Below are positions 6,281-8,692 of a stretch of DNA of 8,692 nucleotides, in pieces (positions within the stretch are counted from its first letter, which is position 1; each line of letters opens with the position of its first letter). The notes beneath the pieces are model-generated. The model was not told where the DNA came from and made no database searches. It was given only the letters and a program-made list of their open reading frames with translations. The stretch covers positions 1 to 8,692 of the forward strand of contig JAUVUV010000069.1 of the NCBI GenBank assembly GCA_030604975.1, in the 5' to 3' direction. The position numbers and the translations under genes were made by a program. Source of the DNA: Candidatus Glassiibacteriota bacterium (GTDB lineage: Bacteria; Gemmatimonadota; Glassbacteria; GWA2-58-10).

Positions 6281-8152
6281 TTAGTGTGATGGAATTTCAG
6301 GGAAAATCATTGATTCGCTAAATTCATTATTCCAGTCCGGGTGCGCTCCGAGTTCCACGAACTCCATCCGGGAAGCGATACGGCAGGCCGATTCGGTTTC
6401 CTCATCCGAGAAAACGGCAAGCCGGGCACCGAGACCAGCGGCATTTCCAATACTCTGGATTCTCTCCAGGCACACTCCCCGGAGCAGGCCGATCGCCAGG
6501 GCACTTGCCGGGTTGAGAAAATGCCCGAAAGCGCCGGTGAGCAGGATCTGATCGATCCGGTCGACTGTACGGCCTGCAAGTTTAAGCAGTATCCTGATTC
6601 CGGAGGAAATCGCCCCGGAGGCAAGCTGCAGCTCACGGACATCACGCTGGGTAAGAACTATCCGGTTGGTTTCCCCCTTTTCTTTGTATTCATCGATAAT
6701 AAACTGCCACTGGCCGTTTTCTCCCTGGCTCAGGCGCTTTTTCAAGTCAACTCCGGGTTTGCCTTTGATTTTCTCAGGCGGCAGAATCCAGCCGCTTGGG
6801 TCGATGATTCCGGCACGGAGAAGTTCGGCGGCGATATCCATCAGACCGGAACCGCAGATACCCCTGGGTCTGCGTCCTTTGCCGATAACATGGAAACAGG
6901 GTTCGCCGTTGGCCGAGATCCAGAACCTGTCTATTGCCCCCGGTTCAGCCCGCATGCCATGGGTAATTCTCATTCCCTCAAAAGCAGGCCCTGCAGCGGT
7001 GGAGCAGCAGATCAGCCTGCCGTGGTCTGCGAGCACGATTTCACCATTGGTGCCCAGATCAACCGCAAGGGACAGGTTATCGCAGTTTTCGAGCCTGGTT
7101 GCCAGGGCCACGGCGACTGTATCTGCCCCTACGTGCCCGGCAACTATGGGGAGAAAGGTCCCTTTCGCACACGCCGCCCCAGGCAGTCCGAGCAAATGGG
7201 GGTTGAAATCCACCGGGCCGTTTACCAGGGGTAGGTAGGGTGCGTGACCGAGAACCGAAGGGTCGAGCCCAAGAAAAAGGTGCTGCATGGTGGTGTTGCC
7301 CACCAGCGCCCAGCGGTAAACGTATTCCACTTTTTCCCCGGCCTGGCTGCAGGCCTGGTGAAGGAGCCTGTCCAGGTCCTCTCGAACAAGTCGGCTGAGC
7401 AGTTCCAGAGCTCCCGGTTCCTCGGCACAGTAACTGATCCTGCTCATTACATCCGAGCCGTAAGGGTTCTGGCTGTTGGTTGCCGCACTGCTGGCGAGAA
7501 TCTTTCCCTTGCCAAGGTCGCAGAGGTAGAGCGCGACTGTGGTGGTGCCTATATCCACTGCCGCCCCGAACACCTTGCCGGTCGTATCGCCTGGTTCAAC
7601 TCCGATCAGGCTGTCTTTCTCGGTTATCAGGGTGAGCCGCTTGTGCCCACGACTCACAAGTGATGCAAACTCCTCGAGAACTGGGAGCGCTACCGGCTGC
7701 CTCCTGCCTGGTGGAAACGCCTCCTGCAGGGCCTCATCGAGCGGGATATTCAGTTCTTCGAGAGTAGGCTCGCGCACGGTGAAAAGGAGCTTGCAGGGCA
7801 CGCCCCGGGGTTTGACATCCTCGCTTTCAACCTTGAGCAGCTCGAGTTTGGCCCTGGGCATCTCAGCTTCTTCAGCAAGGTGCACAGTGAGATCACTTTT
7901 TATCTGGAGCTGGCAGGCCAGGCGAGTGCCTGAATCGAGCTGTTCCTGGCTCAGATGACGTCGGTCTTGCTCGGTTACCGGGAGGTTTTCCGGCTCGACA
8001 ATCCGTACTGCGCAGCCGCCGCAGAGACCCTTTCCGCCGCAGGGTGCGCTGACCATGATCCGGTTTTCCCTGGCCGCTTCAAGCAGTGTTTTGCCGGCAG
8101 CCACAGTTATTTCACGCTTTCCAGGCAAAAATTTAACTGTAAAAGATTTCAT
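6281..8152 (-). CDS. RACo-like ATP-dependent reductive activator of corrinoid protein (DUF4445)
   Basis: A 623-aa protein, full length for bacterial RACo. It restores inactive Co(II) corrinoid to the Co(I) state using a low-potential electron and ATP. Residues 1-95 are a plant-type [2Fe-2S] ferredoxin domain with Cys38-x5-Cys44-x2-Cys47 and Cys80. A linker (about 95-195) precedes the ASKHA-like ATP-binding part: DIGTTT (200-205), ALVGNTTMQHLFLG (282-295), VDLGTNGE (364-371), GICGSGLMDI (431-440), TQRDVRELQLASGAI (501-515), LTGAFG (538-543). This differs from archaeal RamA, whose iron-sulfur domain is C-terminal with [4Fe-4S] clusters. ATG 8152-8150 fits the ferredoxin start, although the ribosome site is poor (no clear GGAGG). 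It lies 254 nt after the corrinoid gene, a gap with its own possible promoter. Partner and electron donor are inferred. Confidence 0.93.
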   Translation of the reverse strand: MKSFTVKFLPGKREITVAAGKTLLEAARENRIMVSAPCGGKGLCGGCAVRIVEPENLPVTEQDRRHLSQEQLDSGTRLACQLQIKSDLTVHLAEEAEMPRAKLELLKVESEDVKPRGVPCKLLFTVREPTLEELNIPLDEALQEAFPPGRRQPVALPVLEEFASLVSRGHKRLTLITEKDSLIGVEPGDTTGKVFGAAVDIGTTTVALYLCDLGKGKILASSAATNSQNPYGSDVMSRISYCAEEPGALELLSRLVREDLDRLLHQACSQAGEKVEYVYRWALVGNTTMQHLFLGLDPSVLGHAPYLPLVNGPVDFNPHLLGLPGAACAKGTFLPIVAGHVGADTVAVALATRLENCDNLSLAVDLGTNGEIVLADHGRLICCSTAAGPAFEGMRITHGMRAEPGAIDRFWISANGEPCFHVIGKGRRPRGICGSGLMDIAAELLRAGIIDPSGWILPPEKIKGKPGVDLKKRLSQGENGQWQFIIDEYKEKGETNRIVLTQRDVRELQLASGAISSGIRILLKLAGRTVDRIDQILLTGAFGHFLNPASALAIGLLRGVCLERIQSIGNAAGLGARLAVFSDEETESACRIASRMEFVELGAHPDWNNEFSESMIFPEIPSH

Positions 8153-8172
8153 CTCGAGAACTGTCCAATATA

Positions 8173-8190
8173 CCCGGATTGTTTTCCGGG
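8173..8190 (-). promoter_or_regulatory. Short hairpin or operator in the activator gene leader
   Basis: CCCGGA (8173-8178), TTGTTT, TCCGGG (8185-8190): a perfect 6-bp GC-rich inverted repeat, 20-40 nt before the activator ATG. In RNA it makes a hairpin near a gene with a weak ribosome site, so it may affect translation; it could equally be a protein site or chance. Confidence 0.35.
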
Positions 8191-8204
8191 AGAATAATAA
8201 AGGC

Positions 8205-8236
8205 GGTCTGTCTCAATTCGTGGTCTGTTAGTTCGG
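8205..8236. repeat. Two direct repeats upstream of the activator gene
   Basis: GGTCTGT occurs at 8205-8211 and again at 8222-8228, each followed 3 to 5 nt later by TTCG. The 17-bp period is near 1.6 helical turns. It may be a paired regulator site in the leader or chance. Confidence 0.3.
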
Positions 8237-8257
8237 GATAAGCTCAATCTACAAAAT

Positions 8258-8286
8258 TAAATATACCGGCCAGAAGGCAAAAGCAA
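8258..8286 (-). promoter_or_regulatory. Weak promoter candidate for the activator gene
   Basis: On the minus strand TTGCTT (8286-8281), 17 bp, TATTTA (8263-8258), inside an AT-rich patch of the 254-nt gap, giving a leader near 100 nt. Boxes are only partly consensus, so this is tentative; the activator may instead be read through from the corrinoid gene. Confidence 0.35.
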
Positions 8287-8341
8287 CAGGAGATGAGGTC
8301 AAACCGGAGTGCAGGCAGTGCCTCAAAGCTCCAGACCGGGA

Positions 8342-8377
8342 AATGCCGGGCTTAAGGCACACCTCAAACCCGGCATT
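8342..8377 (-). terminator. Long hairpin after the corrinoid protein gene, terminator-like but lacking a U-tract
   Basis: In minus-strand RNA, 8377-8362 pairs with 8357-8342 as a 16-bp stem with a 4-nt UGUG loop, starting about 30 nt after the corrinoid stop codon. Two of the pairs are G-U wobbles in this strand but would be C-A mismatches in a plus-strand transcript, so the structure favours minus-strand RNA. Only three U follow the stem, so it may be a partial terminator, or protect the 3' end of an abundant corrinoid-protein mRNA. Confidence 0.55.
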
Positions 8378-8406
8378 GAGTTAGTCCGGTATTAATTTTC
8401 TCCCCT

Positions 8407-8692
8407 TCAGGCGGCAATGCCCAGGAGTTCCTTGGCACGTTCAACCGCACTGCTGCCGTCCGGAGCGTAACCATCGGCGCCAATCTCATCAGCGAATTTC
8501 TGGGTGATCGGAGCGCCGCCGACCATGGTCTTGATCTTGTCCACCAGGTCGGAATCTTTCAGAGTAGCGATTACATCTTTCATCGACATCATTGACGTTG
8601 TCAGCAGGGCGGACATGAGGATCAGATCGGCGTTTTTCTCCCTGGCCGCATTGATAAACTTCTCTGCCGAAACATCTGTACCCAGATCGAAA
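8407..8692 (-). CDS. Corrinoid (B12-binding) methyltransferase protein, C-terminal part
   Basis: The right edge cuts this gene; 94 residues plus the stop remain, and the frame stays open to position 8691 without a required start. It reads FDLGTDVSAEKFINAAREKN, continues with LILMSALLTTSM, then a VGGAPITQKFADEIGADGYA segment and ends SSAVERAKELLGIAA. These match the second half of the B12-binding Rossmann domain of small corrinoid proteins (MtmC/MtbC/MttC/MtgC group): the DLG turn after the base-on loop, the SALLTTSM helix, and GGAP...GADGYA around the lower-ligand tail pocket. The His ligand (DxHxxG) would be just upstream, outside the window. It would carry the methyl group between a substrate-specific methyltransferase and the MtgA-like enzyme. 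An ATG at 8616 is internal, not the start. Which methylated substrate is used is unknown. Confidence 0.9.
   Translation of the reverse strand, partial: FDLGTDVSAEKFINAAREKNADLILMSALLTTSMMSMKDVIATLKDSDLVDKIKTMVGGAPITQKFADEIGADGYAPDGSSAVERAKELLGIAA

Noticed and set aside
6341..7234. Long plus-strand open frame (297 codons) opposite the activator gene, with a second one nearby in another frame
   Set aside because: It is antisense to a clearly conserved RACo gene, has no recognisable domain, no ribosome site, and composition explained by the codon pattern of the real gene.
8290..8350. Tiny open frames on both strands in the 8153-8406 gap (17 to 20 codons)
   Set aside because: Too short, overlapping the hairpin, with no recognisable product.
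8290..8380. Cobalamin riboswitch in the gap before the activator gene
   Set aside because: GGCACTG-like text and several inverted repeats occur (for example AGGCAGTGCCT at 8313-8323), but the B12-box and the conserved core spacing could not be found.

Overview
The window reads as part of an anaerobic, probably bacterial chromosome (or metagenome contig). Every supported gene lies on the minus strand, so the biological order runs from right to left. Evidence for an anaerobe is a 2-oxoacid:ferredoxin oxidoreductase, a dicluster ferredoxin and a corrinoid methyl-transfer module. Bacterial rather than archaeal origin is suggested by a tetrahydrofolate-type methyltransferase, a [2Fe-2S] RACo-type corrinoid activator, clear Shine-Dalgarno sites and a TTGACA/TATGCT promoter. 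The TrmB-family regulator is a family best known from archaea. I cannot name the taxon.

Module 1 (8692 to 5384, minus strand) handles methyl groups on a corrinoid. It holds the C-terminal part of a small B12-binding corrinoid protein cut by the window edge, a 623-aa RACo-like ATP-dependent reductive activator, and a 266-aa pterin-binding methyltransferase of the MtgA/AcsE type. Together these would carry a methyl group between a corrinoid protein and tetrahydrofolate and repair Co(II) corrinoid. The substrate-specific methyltransferase (for example an MttB-family protein) is not in the window and may lie upstream, beyond the right edge. The module ends in a perfect 14-bp intrinsic terminator (5325-5358).

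Module 2 (about 5304 to 1, minus strand) looks like one operon: trmB-like regulator, ptb, buk, dicluster ferredoxin, vorB-like alpha subunit, TPP-binding beta subunit, and the first 18 codons of the gamma subunit. It starts at a near-consensus sigma-70 promoter (TTGACA, 17 bp, TATGCT) with an 8-bp perfect inverted repeat over the expected transcription start. Inferred chemistry: the oxidoreductase turns a (branched-chain) 2-oxoacid plus CoA into acyl-CoA, CO2 and reduced ferredoxin; Ptb swaps CoA for phosphate; Buk makes ATP and a free fatty acid such as isobutyrate or isovalerate. The regulator at the head of the operon is a candidate autoregulator that senses a metabolite with a degenerate phospholipase-D-like C-terminal domain.

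Gaps are short: 8153-8406 holds a long hairpin, a weak promoter candidate, direct repeats and a small hairpin; 6185-6280 shows little beyond a ribosome binding site; 5191-5383 holds the terminator, promoter and operator. No tRNA, rRNA, CRISPR array, insertion sequence or phage gene was seen.
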